Position numbers and translations under genes: made by a program. A model generated the notes under the pieces. That model did not search any database and was not told where the DNA came from. It saw only the letters and a program-made list of their open reading frames with translations. From Artocarpus heterophyllus (Eukaryota > Streptophyta > Magnoliopsida > Rosales > Moraceae): DNA of 64,000 bases. Positions 11,501-23,637 of this stretch are shown here, one piece after another. The DNA is taken from contig CM046349.1 of assembly GCA_025403435.1 (NCBI GenBank), forward strand, positions 24,303,854-24,367,853. The letters are read 5' to 3'. Numbering within the stretch: position 1 is the stretch's first letter; every line of letters starts with the position of its first letter.

Positions 11501-12472
11501 GACGTTGGGGCGTTGTCATCAGTCAAATTATGCTTGACCAAGCAGTTTGACATGAAAGACTTAGGTGAGGCTAATTTTGTTCTCGGTATCTAGATCTTTC
11601 GGGATAGGAAGAACAAAATGATAGCTTTGTCTCAGGCCAGCTACATAGATAAAATTCTCAGGAGGTTTGCAATGCAGGATTCCAAGAAAGGTGGGCAACC
11701 ATCGAGGTCTGGAATTACTCTTCATAAGAAAGACTCTCCAAAGTCTTATGAAGAAAGAGAATACATGAAGAAGGTGCTTTATGCTTCGACGGTGGGTAGT
11801 CTCATGTATGCCATGCTTTGCACACGACCGGATATTAGCTATGCGGTCGGGATTGTAAGTCGATTTCAGGCAGATCCAGGACCGAACCATTGGGTTGCGG
11901 TAAAGCATATTTTCAAGTACCTGAGAAGGACTAGAGGACATATGCTTGTGTATTCGGTTGTGTATTCGGGAGAGGACTTGACTCCTTTAGGATACACTGA
12001 TTCAGATTTTCAATCCTGTCTGGATTCTAGGAAATCGACTTCGGGGTTTGTGTTTACTCTAGGCGGCGGTGCCATCAGTTGGAGAAGTGCGAAGCAAGAT
12101 TGCACTTCGGATTCAACGATGGAGGCCGAGTATGTGGTAGCTAGTGATGCTTCGAAAGAAGCAATATGGCTCCGCAAGTTCCTTGGGGATCTTGAGGTAG
12201 TTCCTGGTATGGATAAAGCGGTATTACTGTACTGTGATAACAGTGCAGCGGTAGCTAATGCTAAGGAACCAAGATTTCACAAGAAGAGTAAGCATGTTGA
12301 TCGGAAGTTTCATGTGATAAAGGACTTCGTTGAGGGCGGGCATGTCATAGTGTGCAAGATCACGTCAGAGGACAATTTAGCTGATCCATTTACGAAGACA
12401 CTTACTGGGAGAGTCTTTGAGAGGCATGTGGAAGCTATGGGGATGCGAAATTTGCTGTATTTACTCACTTAG
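8503..12472 (+). pseudogene. Copia gag-pol polyprotein of element A (inactivated)
   Basis: The start is placed at the ATG beginning MSKNALS, which is conserved in B1. Order: gag (LTGENYNDWKRNL near the start); a CCHC zinc knuckle (CFFCGKVRHIKKHC); aspartic protease, where the expected D-S-G reads D-F-G; integrase with HHCC finger ([14 protein letters not shown]) and DD35E core (SDRGGEY); RT with KTAFLNG and YVDD (11471-11482); RNase H with CDNSAA and ADPFTKTL at the end. Compared with B1/B2, stops lie at 8833, 9430, 10275, 11210 and 11591, and single-base deletions near 10023 and 10371. There is also an in-frame 12-bp duplication near 11941. Four of the five stops are CAG to TAG. No functional product is expected. 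Confidence 0.92.
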
Positions 12473-12486
12473 TGCAAGTGGGAGAT
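12473..12486 (+). other. Polypurine tract of element A
   Basis: TGCAAGTGGGAGAT lies between the polyprotein stop and the TGTTAG start of the 3' LTR. The purine run AAGTGGGAGA is the likely primer for plus-strand DNA. The identical stretch precedes 21606 and 27375 in unit B. Confidence 0.85.
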
Positions 12487-13938
12487 TGTTAGGCATGTAT
12501 ACCCTAAGGACTAAAAATGTAATATGTTTTTGAAGACATTTTTATCAATAAAGAATTTATTCATTTATATATACCAAATCTTGTCCTCTTTATATTCATA
12601 TTTGTTGAATGTATGATAAGCAAACAGTAGTCTGAGACTGTCAGTCTAAACCTTAAGAATTAGGCATATGCTGGACTGATTATGTGGAAGACATGATTCT
12701 TAAGGTGGCGATCTAAAACATATGATCCGTAATCGAGGGAATAAAGTTGGGCGCTTTATTCATGTAAAGATTGTTATGTTGTCTATATCCTTTTTGGGAG
12801 ATGGTTTGTCTTGGCCATCGAAGTTGGACTCTGTGAATAGAAACATTGGCATGTTGTCATAGGTGACGATGTGTTGGATCGGGACATGAAGTGAATTGAT
12901 TTGAAATAATAATTTTGTCTTGGCTAATCGATTCACTTTAGGCAGTCATTTGTATTGTATCTTAATCCTAAGATGAATAGTGGGCCCGTTGAATCGACTT
13001 GCGCCTTTTGATGTACCAAAGGGTGACTCCCACATCTCTATAGTGGTATGTATGCCGGTACGTTGGAGGCATGACTCTTGATAACGTAGACTTGTTATTC
13101 ATAGATATGGAATCCATAACTCCTCTTTAGGAGTAATGATATCCTCTTATATGCATTGTCCTGTAATTGAAAAACTGGAGCGCTCAACCATTTGGATACA
13201 TAGGTGTAATCGAATGTTATACTATCTTTGGATAGTAATTTTTCTAATGGTGAGACAATGGAACGTAAGATAAAAATAATCGGGAAGGTAAGACAGAACT
13301 TGTCCTTAAGTCGATTATGGATTATCATATGGGGATACGGTACACTATGATATGTCATGGAGACTTAGCTACACGAGCTTCGTAATTCTATAAAGTTTGA
13401 GAGTGCAGCTCCAAGCTTTTAGTGGAGTAGCATTGGAGTTGATAATTGTGAAATGTATATATGGGATATTGGGTTTCATAATTATCATGGCTTGAACTTT
13501 ATAGGTCCATTTTGGTCCCCTTTGCTAGCTCACAAAATCCTATAACGACATGGCATGCTTTTTCAATAATTGGTGACTTATGTCGGAATTATCAGATTGA
13601 TTTAAAATTTGTAAGAATCAAATAATTCATGTCTGTTTATCGGTTGAATTAATTTTGTAAGAAATTAGTTCAAGATAAACTTGTTGAATTATTGCGATCA
13701 GATAATTCTTGTCTGTTTATCGGTTGATTTAATTTTGGATAAATTAGATCAAGATAAACTTGTAGAATTATTGTGAATTGATTTATTTTCTTAGAGATTA
13801 TCTTGATAAAGTTTGTTTTGATCAGATATCTTCTCTATTGGGTTATTTGAATCAAAACTGAGACTTTATCCTTTAGAATCTTGGGTGGAAAATAAAAGAT
13901 TCGTGGAGATTTTTTCTCGGGAGTTTGGCCTGCCAAAT
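12487..13938 (+). repeat. 3' LTR of Copia A, first part
   Basis: This is homologous to 4823 onward in the 5' LTR. It is cut at 13938 after caaat by the first LTR of unit B and continues at 29410. Without the insertion and the duplicated caaat the LTR is about 2,009 bp. Confidence 0.93.
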
Positions 13939-15368
13939 TGTTAGACATGTATGCTCTAAGGAGTAAAAATGTAATACGTTTTTGGAGACATTTTTATCAA
14001 TAAAGAATTTATTCGTTTATATATACCAAATATTGTCCTCTTTACGTTCATATTTGTTGAATGTATGATAAGCAAGCAGTTGTCTGAGACTATCAGTCTA
14101 AACCTTAAGAGTTGGGCATATGATGGGATGATTATGCGGTAGACACGACTCTTAAGGTGATGGTCTAAAATATATGATCCGCAATCGAGGGAATAAAGTT
14201 GGGCGCTTTATTCATGTAAAGATTGTTATGTTGTCTATATCCCTTTTGGGAGATGGTTTGTCTTGGCCATCGGAGTTGGACTTCGTGAATAGAAACATTG
14301 CGCGTTGTCATAGGTGACGATGTGTTGGATCGGGACATAAAGTGAATTGATTTGGATTAATAATTCTGTCTCGGCAAATCGGTTCACTTTAGACAATCAT
14401 TTGTATTGTATCTTAATCCTGAGATGAATAATGGGCCCGTTGTCTCGACTTGTGTCTTTTGATGTACCAATGGGTGACTCCCACATCTCTATAGTGGCAT
14501 GCATGCCGGTACGTTGGAGGCATGACTCTTGGTAGCGTAGACATGTTATTCATAGATATGGAATCCATAGCTCCTCTTTAGGAGTAATGATATCCTCTTA
14601 TATGCGTTGTCCTGTAATTGGAAAACTGGAGCGCTCAACCATTTGGATACATAGGTGTAACCGAATGGTATACTATCTTTGGATGGTAAGTTTTCTAATG
14701 GTGAGACAATGGAACGTAAGATAAAAATAATCGGGAAGGTAAGACAGAACTTGTCCTTAAGCCGATTATGGATGATCATATGGGGATGCGATACACTATG
14801 ATATGTCATGGAGACTTAGCTACACGAGCTTCGTAATTCTATAAAGTTCGAGAGTGCAGCTCCAAGCTTTTAGTGGAGTAGCGTTGGAGTTGATAATTAT
14901 GAAATGTATATCTGGGATATTGGGTTTCATAATTATCATGAGCTTGAACTTTATGGGTCCATTTTGGTCCCCTTTGCTAGCTCAAAAAATCCTGTAACGA
15001 CACGGCGTGCTTTTTCAATAATTGGTGACTTATGTCGGATTTATCAGATTGGTTTAAAATTTATAAGAATCAAATAATTCATGTCTGTTTATCGGTTGAA
15101 TTAATTATGTAAGAAATTAGTTCAAGATGAACTTGTTGAATTATGGCGTTCGGATAATTCTTGTCTGTTTATCGGTTGTTTTAATTTTGGACAATTAGAA
15201 CAAGATAAACTTGTAGAATTATTGTGAATTGATTTATTTTCTTAGAGATAATCTTGATAAAGTTTGTTTTGATCAGATATCTTTTCTATTAGGCTATTTG
15301 AATCAAAACTGAGACTTTATCCTTTAGAATCTCGGGTGGAAAATAAAAGATTCGCGGAGATTTTTTCT

Positions 15369-15450
15369 CGGCAGTTCGGCATGCCGGATGACGTGTTCGG
15401 CCTGCCGAACTGGCCAGTTCGGCCTGCCTATCTCACAGTTCGGCATGCCG
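15369..15450 (+). repeat. Palindromic array in Ba LTR, 21-22-bp period
   Basis: Cores of CGGCMTGCCG/CGGCCTGCC type start at 15377, 15398, 15420 and 15441, giving spacings of 21, 22 and 21 bp. CGGCATGCCG is a perfect palindrome. The same array is present in the middle and right LTRs, where Bc has lost 4 bp of one unit. Confidence 0.88.
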
Positions 15451-15570
15451 ACCGCGACAGCTAAGATTACGCGTTTTTCACGCGTATCTTATCAGATATT
15501 GATCCGAACTTGATTCTGTTTCGATTTTTGAGACCTAATCTGATATGGACTGACCCCAAGGACCAATAGG

Positions 15571-15578
15571 TATAAAAA
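15571..15578 (+). promoter_or_regulatory. TATA box of B left LTR
   Basis: TATAAAAA in the context AATAGG-TATAAAAA-GG, 400 bp before the LTR end. It is at the same position as in the other four LTRs of the family. Confidence 0.7.
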
Positions 15579-15972
15579 GGGAGTGAGTCTAATGATTTAC
15601 TAAGATCAATTTGAGAGATTAAGAGTGATACTCTTCTAGTGAGCATCTGAAAACTCCCTGAGAGCTTTTGTTCACAAATCACGAACACTAGCTTTGGGTT
15701 CTCTCTATTGGTTGGAAGGAGAGTCACCGGTGGAAGAGCTGTACGTGTGAGCCCACACTCACTCCGGTTGTGGATAGAGAATAGCAAAGAAGACCAGTTG
15801 GTTGAGGCTCTTCTGGAACGTTACTTCTCTACACAGGTCGCGGAGGTTCTTCGACATACTGAGGTTAGTAAGATCTGTTTAATTTATACATATAACATGT
15901 CAAACTTGTGTTTTGGAAAATACTCTGATGAAAAATTTTAAAAATTCCGCTGCGCACTTTGTTTCCAACAAT

Positions 15973-15985
15973 TGGTATCAGAGCC
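15973..15985 (+). other. Primer binding site, initiator tRNA-Met type (B1)
   Basis: TGGTATCAGAGCC, an exact match to the plant initiator tRNA-Met complement, lies two bases beyond the LTR. The second internal region of B has no such site. Confidence 0.92.
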
Positions 15986-17634
15986 GAGGTTTTTACATAA
16001 ATTGGCAAGTTTGTGATCATGTTATACGCATAAATTTTGTGATCTTAATCTCTCCAATGCTTGAATTAAATTTTATAGAGAGATGGCACTCTAGGTTTCT
16101 ATATAATATATATGTTGTCATGGATTATATGGTGAATGTTTATTAATTAATTATGGTTGATTAAATTGTTGTTTAATTATTTATTAATTAATTAAAACCG
16201 GTTATGGTTCCTTAGAGGTTAGAATGTGTATCTAGGTTTTTCATGTAATTAGATGGCGGACTATCATCTCCGTCTAGGAATTATTATTTAATTTTTAATT
16301 TGTAAGAATTTTGTAATTAAATAATTATTCGGAGAAGACGGAACGAGAAGTCGGAACTTAAAGATTGATGATGGTGCCTCCAGGTATTTCCTGAGTCTCT
16401 AATTTTATGTTTTTGAATTGTTGAAAATAAAATTGATGAATTGCATTAAAATTGTATTTTCTAGATTGAGGGTTTTCTGCTCGGTCGGCATGCCGGACCT
16501 CACAGTTCGGCAGGCCGAAGGTCACAGATCGGCAGGCCGGACGTACAGTCCGGCAGGCCGACAGTGGGGCAGAAATTTTGGTGCTCTGCCGGCAGGCCGA
16601 ACCTTCATGTTCGGCAGGCCGAACCTCCATGATCGGTAGGCCGATCGCCCAGATCGGCCTGCCGACCGAGAGCTGCCAGGTGTCCAGAAAAGGTACGATT
16701 TTTCCAGTGCAGTTTTAATTTTATTTTTGGGACGATTCTGAGAAACATTAAATTTGGATATGACCGGAAATATGAAGTGTTCGATTCATACGGGATTGAG
16801 GACTTGAAGATGGATATTACATGAAGAAGGATACAGCTTGAGGATTCAAGGATGAAGAATCGATAAATGTCTCGATTATTCTCTTGTAATCTTAGTTTTT
16901 CTATTCTCTAGGGTGGAACCATAATATTACGGTTATTATTATTATGCTTGTAGCTTTGCTTGATTGCTTTGCTTGTCTGCATTATAATATGATTTACCAT
17001 GTATATTGATAACATGTCATATAGAATAGGGAGTGCCGCTCATATTAAAATTGTTCATGCATAATTTTGAAATAAAACCTTGACTTCAAAAGATTGAGTG
17101 GGAGAAGGTTTTCGAAGAGAGAACCTAAGGCCTCCATCGTTGGTCCATAGGAAGAACGTGGTGGTCCTGACCCCTAGGAAGGGATTTCTATCATGTACCA
17201 GATTGGATCTTTGAAAGGATAAGGTATTTTAGTATGATTTATGGTTGCACACCCCTAGGTGGTGATTATAAATCATGGATAAAATATTAAAACGGTGGTT
17301 ATACACTCACGTTAATTTTATTATTAACCTCCCCTAGGAGCTCTGTTAATAAAATTAATGGCCAAAGAAACGATTATTAGTATATGCTGGATCATACGGG
17401 TCCTGGATGGCATATATTAATCAGGAGGGGATCCGTGTTCCTGATTGAATTTGGCATGACTCCCCTAGGAGCTTGTTGAATTCAGAGTTGGGAATTATCG
17501 TTGTAAGGTTGTGATATTTTCAAGGTTTTGACACATAAACACATTTGTATGATTTTACATGATTGTGTAATCTTACTAAATTATTATATATGTTTGCTTA
17601 TGCTTGGTATATGGTTCTTTATTGTAGATTGAAA
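15986..17634 (+). other. Untranslated leader of B1
   Basis: About 1.65 kb without a long frame, collinear with the leader of A. It contains the best preserved palindromic array of the window. Just before the gag ATG the sequence reads TTTATTGTAG-ATTG in both A and B1, which resembles a 3' splice site. A leader intron is possible but unproven. Confidence 0.8.
16482..16670 (+). repeat. Palindromic 22-bp array in leader of B1 (CGGCAGGCCG orientation)
   Basis: Cores start at 16486, 16508, 16530, 16551, 16590, 16612, 16634 and 16655, giving spacings of 22, 22, 21, 39, 22, 22 and 21 bp. Most read TCGGCAGGCCGA or one base off. The last is inverted (CGGCCTGCCGA). The spacers vary, so it is the core and the spacing that are conserved. 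Confidence 0.9.
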
Positions 17635-20600
17635 ATGTCTAAAAATGCTTTATCATCGATACTTGACAAAAACCAATTAACCGGTGAGAACTATAATGAT
17701 TGGAAACGGAACCTGGACATCGTCCTTTCCTTTAAGAAACTGAAATATGTTCTGACAACTCCTTGTCCTCCCGAGCCTACGGGAGACTCAAGTAATGAGC
17801 AATTCCAAGCGTACGACCGCTGGAAAGATGCTAATGATCAGGCCCGCTGCTATGTTATGGCTAGCATGAATAACGTGCTGCAGGCTCAACACCAGGATTA
17901 TGAGACTGCGAAGCAGATCTTGGATAATCTTGAGGACATGTTTGGAGGCCAGGCCATAACAAAGCGGCAAGGGGCGCTTCGGAAACTCTTAAACTGTAGA
18001 CAGAGACCGGGGACATCTGTAAAGGAGCACATGATGTTGGTCATGGGTTACCTCGCTGAGGCTCAAACCAATGGAGCCGACATCGATGCTGAAACTCAGA
18101 TGACTATGGTCTTTGAGACTCTGTCTAAGGAATTTATTCCGTTTAGAGCTACTTTTAATCTAAGCAATAGACGGGATATGACCTTGATAGAACTGATGAA
18201 ACAGTTACAAGAGTTTGAACTGCTGATCAGGGAGTCTCCTGCTGGTGGAGAGGCTAATATGGTAGCTGCTTCTAGTTCCAATCCTAACTCTGGGAATGGA
18301 AAGAAGCAACGGGCCAAAAGTGGGAAGTCTTCTATTCCTATTGCTACCAAGAGCAAGAAGAAGAAGAAGAAGAACCCAAAGAAGCTTAAGTGCTTCTTTT
18401 GTGGTAAGGTCGGGCATATAAAGAAGCATTGCAAGGACTTCCTTTCCAAAGGAGGTAGGTGTGATCTTCTATATTTAGAAACTTGTTTGGTTGAGGAATC
18501 CAGTGACATTTGGGTCATAGATTCCGGTGCAACTAATCATGTTTGTGTTTCTCTGCAGGGATTCAAAGAAACGAGAAGTCTACTTCGTGAAGACTTAACG
18601 CTTCGGATGGGCGATGGATCCTTGGTCTCAGCGGAAGCAGTGGGAGATGTCCATCTTTATTTTGATAATTATAGGAGTTTAATTTTGCGAGATTGTTTTT
18701 ATGTTCCTAAATTTAAAAGGAATTTAATTTCTGTATCTTCTTTATTTAAAGACTCCTACGTGGTATCTTTTAATGAAAAAGTGGTGATTCGTAAAAATAA
18801 ATCTTTTATCTGTTCTGGATGGATGCAAAATAATCTATATTTTATCAAACCTAAGATGGACCTATTGCTTAATGCTGAGATAAATGATAATAACTCAAAA
18901 AGACTTAAAACTTCTCACTCTAATAAGACTTATCTTTGGCATTTGCGCCTTGGCCATATTAACCTAAATAGGATTCAAAGGTTGGTAAGGGATGGACCTT
19001 TAAGTCACTTAAAGGTGGAATCTATACCTCAATGTGAGTCTTGTTTGGAGGGTAAAATGACCAAAAGACCATACGGGTCTAAGGGCAATAGGGCCGAAGG
19101 GGTTCTAGAACTTATGCATAGTGATGTTTGAGGACCGATGAACATCCGGGCACGAGGAGGGTATGAGTACTTCGTTACTTTTATTGACGATTACTCAAGA
19201 TATGGGTATGTGTACCTAATGCACCACAAAAGCGAAACTTATGATAAGTTCAGGGAGTTTCGGGCTGAAGTGGAAAAGCAATTGGGTAGACCCATAAAGG
19301 CACTTCGATCTGATCGAGGTGGGGAATACCTTTCTGATGAGTTCTTGGGACACTTGTTAGAGAATGGGATTTTATCCCATTTGACTGCGCCGGGTACTCC
19401 GCAGCAGAATGGCGTAGCAGAGAGAAGGAATAGGACTTTGTTGGACATGATTCGGTCCATGATGAGTTATTCATCATTGCCTTTATCCTTTTGGGGATAT
19501 GCACTACAAACCGCATGTTATCTTTTGAACAATGTGCCTTCAAAATCGGTCCCTAAAACTCCTTACGAGTTGTGGACAAGACAGAAGACATCCTTAAACC
19601 ATATTCGCATATGGGGATGTCCGGCTCATGTCCTGTTTAAGGATCCGAATAAGTTGGAAGCACGTTCAGAAGTTTGCGTGTTTGTAGGATATCCAAAAGG
19701 GACTAAAGGGGGTTATTTTTATAACCCAAAGGAAAATAAAGTCGTGGTTTCAACTAATGCAACTTTCCTTGAGGAGAGTTACATGAACGAATTTAAACCT
19801 CAAAGCAAAGTGGTGCTTGAGGAGTTGAGGGGTAATTCATTTACTCCGGAGGTTCCGAACGAAACCATTCCGATCGGTGTAGAAAAACCAAACAAACTTG
19901 AACAACAACCTCAGGGGCTTCGGCGTAGTGGGAGGATCGGGCGTCAACCTGAGAGGTATATGTTCAATGGGGAGGTCTTTTTCGCTGAACCGGATGAACA
20001 TGACAGGGATCCTTATACTTACGCAGAAGCTATGGAGGATGTTGATTCAAGACTCTGGACAGAGGCCATGAACATTGAGATGAAGTCTATGGAGACTAAT
20101 CGGGTCTGGGAGCTTGTGGATCTTCCCGAAGGGGTAAAACCCATAGGGTGTAAGTGGATCTACAAGAGGAAAAGGGGAGTGGATGGAAAGGTCGAAACCT
20201 TTAAGGCTAGACTGGTAGCTAAGGGTTATACGCAAAAGGAAGGAATCGATTATGAGGAAACCTTTTCGCCTGTAGCCATGCTTAAGTCCATCCGGATTCT
20301 CTTGTCCATAGCTGCCGCTCTCGACTACGAGATTTGGCAGATGGATGTCAAGACGGCTTTTCTGAATGGCTATCTTGATGAGTCCATTTATATGGAACAA
20401 CCAGACGGGTTCAAGGTCACGGGTCAAGAGGGTAAGGTTTGTAAGTTGCTAAAGTCTATTTATGGACTTAAGCAGGCTTCTCGTTCTTGGAACATAAGAT
20501 TTGATCAAGTGATCAAGACTTATGGGTTCTCACAAAATGTGGATGAACCATGTGTTTACAAACACATTAAGAATGGGAAGGTGGTTTTTCTACTACTCTA

Positions 20601-21591
20601 TGTAGATGACATTCTGCTAATTGGCAATGACGTTGGGGCGTTGTCATCGGTCAAATTATGGTTGACCAAGCAGTTTGACATGAAGGACTTGGGTGAGGCT
20701 AATTTTGTTCTCGGTATCCAGATCTTTCAGGGATAGGAAGAACAAAATGATAGCTTTGTCACAGGCCAGCTACATAGATAAAATTCTCAGGAGGTTTGCA
20801 ATGCAGGATTCCAAGAAAGGTGGGCAACCATCTAGGTCTGGAATTACTCTTTCTAAGAAAGACTCTCCAAAGTCTTATGAAGAAAGAGAATACATGAAGA
20901 AGGTGCCTTATGCTTCGGCAGTGGGTAGTCTCATGTATGCCATGCTTTGCACTCGACCGGATATTTGTTATGCGGTCGGGATTGTGAGTCGATTTCAGGG
21001 GGATCCAGGACCGAACCATTGGGTTGCGGTAAAGCATATTTTCAAGTACCTAAGAAGGACTCGAGGGTATATGCTTGTGTATTCGGGTGAGGATTTAACT
21101 CCTCTAGGATACACTGATTCAGGATTTTCAATCCTGCCTGGATTCTAGGAAATCGACATCGGGGTTTGTGTTTACTCTGGGTGGCGGTGCCATCAGTTGG
21201 AGAAGTGCGAAGCAAGATTGCACTTCGGATTCAACGATGGAGGCCGAGTATGTGGCGGCTAGTGATGCTTCGAAAGAAGCAGTGTGGCTCCGCAAGTTCC
21301 TTGGGGATCTTGAGGTAGTTCCTGGTATGGATAAAGCGGTATCAATTGTACTGTGATAACAGTGCGGCGGTAGCTAATGCTAAGGAACCAAGATTTCACA
21401 AGAAGAGTAAGCATATTGATCGGAAGTATCATGTGATAAAGGACTTCGTTGAGAGCGGGCATGTCACGGTGTGCAAGATCGCGTCAGAGGACAATTTAGC
21501 TAATCCATTTACGAAGACACTTTCTGGGAGAGTCTTCGAAAGGCATGTGGAAGCTATGGGGATGCGAAATTTGCAGTATTTACTCACTTAG
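17635..21591 (+). pseudogene. Copia gag-pol polyprotein of B1 (nearly intact, inactivated)
   Basis: It starts at MSKNALS. Gag is followed by a lysine-rich stretch and a CCHC knuckle ([14 protein letters not shown], 18391-18432, residue about 253). The protease has DSGA (18520-18531, residue about 296). Integrase has an HHCC finger near 18938-19040, then catalytic D in FIDDYSR, D in SDRGGEY and E in NGVAERR. RT has KTAFLNG and YVDD (20599-20610). RNase H has CDNSAA and ends with the DPFTKTL-like motif changed to NPFTKTL. Damage relative to B2: a stop at 19129-19131 (TGC to TGA) and single-base insertions near 20729, 21121 and 21345. This is a typical Copia pol of about 1,320 codons. Confidence 0.93.
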
Positions 21592-21605
21592 TGCAAGTGG
21601 GAGAT
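21592..21605 (+). other. Polypurine tract of B1
   Basis: TGCAAGTGGGAGAT directly precedes the middle LTR and is identical to the tracts of A and B2. Confidence 0.85.
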
Positions 21606-23637
21606 TGTTAGACATGTATGCTCTAAGGAGTAAAAATGTAATACGTTTTTGGAGACATTTTTATCAATAAAGAATTTATTCATTTATATATACCAAATAT
21701 TGTCCTCTTTACGTTCATATTTGTTGAATGTATGATAAGCAAACAGTAGTCTGAGACTGTCAGTCTAAACCATAAGAGTTGGGCATATGATGGGATGATT
21801 ATGCGGTAGACATGACTCTTAAGGTGATGGTCTAAAATATATGATCCGCAATCGAGGGAATAAAGTTGGGCGCTTTATTCATGTAAAGATTGTTATGTTG
21901 TCTATATCCCTTTTGGGAGATGGTTTGTCTTGGCCATCGGAGTTGGATTCCGTGAATAGAAACATTGGCGCGTTGTCATAGGTGACGATGTGTTGGATCG
22001 GGACATAAAGTGAATTGATTTGGATTAATAATTCTTCTTGGCAAATCGATTCACTTTAGACAATCATTTGTATTGTATCTTAATCCTGAGATGAATAATG
22101 GGCCCGTTGTCTCGATTTGTGTCTTTTGATGTACCAATGGGTGACTCCCACATCTCTATAGTGGCATGCATGCCGGTACGTTGGAGGCATGACTCTTGGT
22201 AGCGTAGACTTGTTATTCATAGATATGGAATCCATAGCTCCTCTTTAGGAGTAATGATATCCTCTTATATGCGTTGTCCTGTAATTGGAAAACTGGAGCG
22301 CTCAACCATTTGGATACATAGGTGTAACCGAATGGTATACTATCTTTGGATGGTAAGTTTTCTAATGGTGAGACAATGGAACGTAAGATAAAAATAATCG
22401 GGAAGGTAAGACAGAACTTGTCCTTAAGCCGATTATGGATGATCATATGGGGATGCGATACACTATGATATGTCATGGAGACTTAGCTACACGAGCTTCG
22501 TAATTCTATAAAGTTCGAGAGTGCAGCTCCAAGCTTTTAGTGGAGTAGCGTTGGAGTTGATAATTGTGAAATGTATATCTGGGATATTGGGTTTCATAAT
22601 TATCATGAGCTTGAACTTTATAGGTCCATTTTGGTCCCCTTTGCTAGCTCACAAAATCCTGTAACGACACGGCGTGCTTTTCCAATAATTGGTGACTTAT
22701 GTCGGATTTATCAGATTGGTTTAAAATTTATAAGAATCAAATAATTCATGTCTGTTTATCGGTTGAATTAATTATGTAAGAAATTAGTTCAAGATGAACT
22801 TGTTGAATTATGGCGTTCGGATAATTCTTGTCTGTTTATCGGTTGTTTTAATTTTGGACAATTAGAACAAGATAAACTTGTAGAATTATTGTGAATTGAT
22901 TTATTTTCTTAGAGATAATCTTGATAAAGTTTGTTTTGATCAGATATCTTTTCTATTGGGCTATTTGAATCAAAACTGAGACTTTATCCTTTAGAATCTC
23001 GGGTGGAAAATAAAAGATTCGCGGAGATTTTTTCTCGACAGTTCGGCATGCCGGATGACGTGTTCGGCCTGCCGAACTGGCCAGTTCGGCCTGCCTATCT
23101 CACAGTTCGGCATGCCGACCGCGACAGCTAAGATTATGCGTTTTTCACGCGTATCTTATCAGATATTGATCCGAACTTGATTCTGTTTCAATTTTTGAGA
23201 CCTAATCTGATATGGACTGACCCCAAGGACCAATAGGTATAAAAAGGGAGTGAGTCTAATGATTTACTAAGATCAATTTGAGAGATTAAGAGTGATACTC
23301 TTCTAGTGAGCATCTGAAAACTCCCTGAGAGCTTTTGTTCACAAATCACGAACACTAGCTTTGGGTTCTCTCTATTGGTTGGAAGGAGAGTCACCGGTGG
23401 AAGAGCTGTACGTGTGAGCCCACACTCACTCCGGTTGTGGATAGAGAATAGCAAAGAAGACCAGTTGGTTGAGGCTTTTCTGGAACGTTACTTCTCTACA
23501 CAGGTCGCGGAGGTTCTTCGACATACTGAGGATAGTAAGATCTGTTTAAATTATACATATAACATGTCAAACTTGTGTTTTGGAAAATACTCTGATGAAA
23601 AATTTTAAAAATTCCGCTGCGCACTTTGTTTCCAACA
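21606..23637 (+). repeat. B middle LTR (Bb)
   Basis: A full-length 2,032-bp LTR shared by both internal regions. Its 5' part keeps states also seen in element A (ttcatttat, aacagtag, actgtcag), while Ba and Bc share a different state. Its end CCAACA is joined directly to mid-gag of B2. The palindromic array lies at about 23036-23120 and the TATA box at 23238-23245. Confidence 0.94.

Larger units (their letters stand above)
13939..15970 (+). repeat. B left LTR (Ba)
   Basis: TGTTAGAC...CCAACA, 2,032 bp, followed by AT and the primer binding site. It shares several variants with the right LTR (Bc) against the middle LTR, including ttcgtttat near 14010 and agcagttg near 14075. It carries the 22-bp palindromic array at 15369-15450. 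Confidence 0.95.

Noticed and set aside
13939..15970. The left B LTR as a solo LTR or separate insertion
   Set aside because: It is followed directly by a primer binding site and a collinear leader, and the only matching target duplication is at the far end of the tandem (29405).
16480..16670. CRISPR array, because of regularly spaced short palindromic repeats
   Set aside because: The context is a plant retrotransposon leader, the repeats are only 10-14 bp and degenerate, the spacers are about 10 bp, and there are no cas genes.
23580..23580. TTG as the start of the long B2 frame
   Set aside because: The codon is TTG, not ATG. The first in-frame ATGs are at 23595 (in the LTR) and 23637 (at the junction), so these were used instead.
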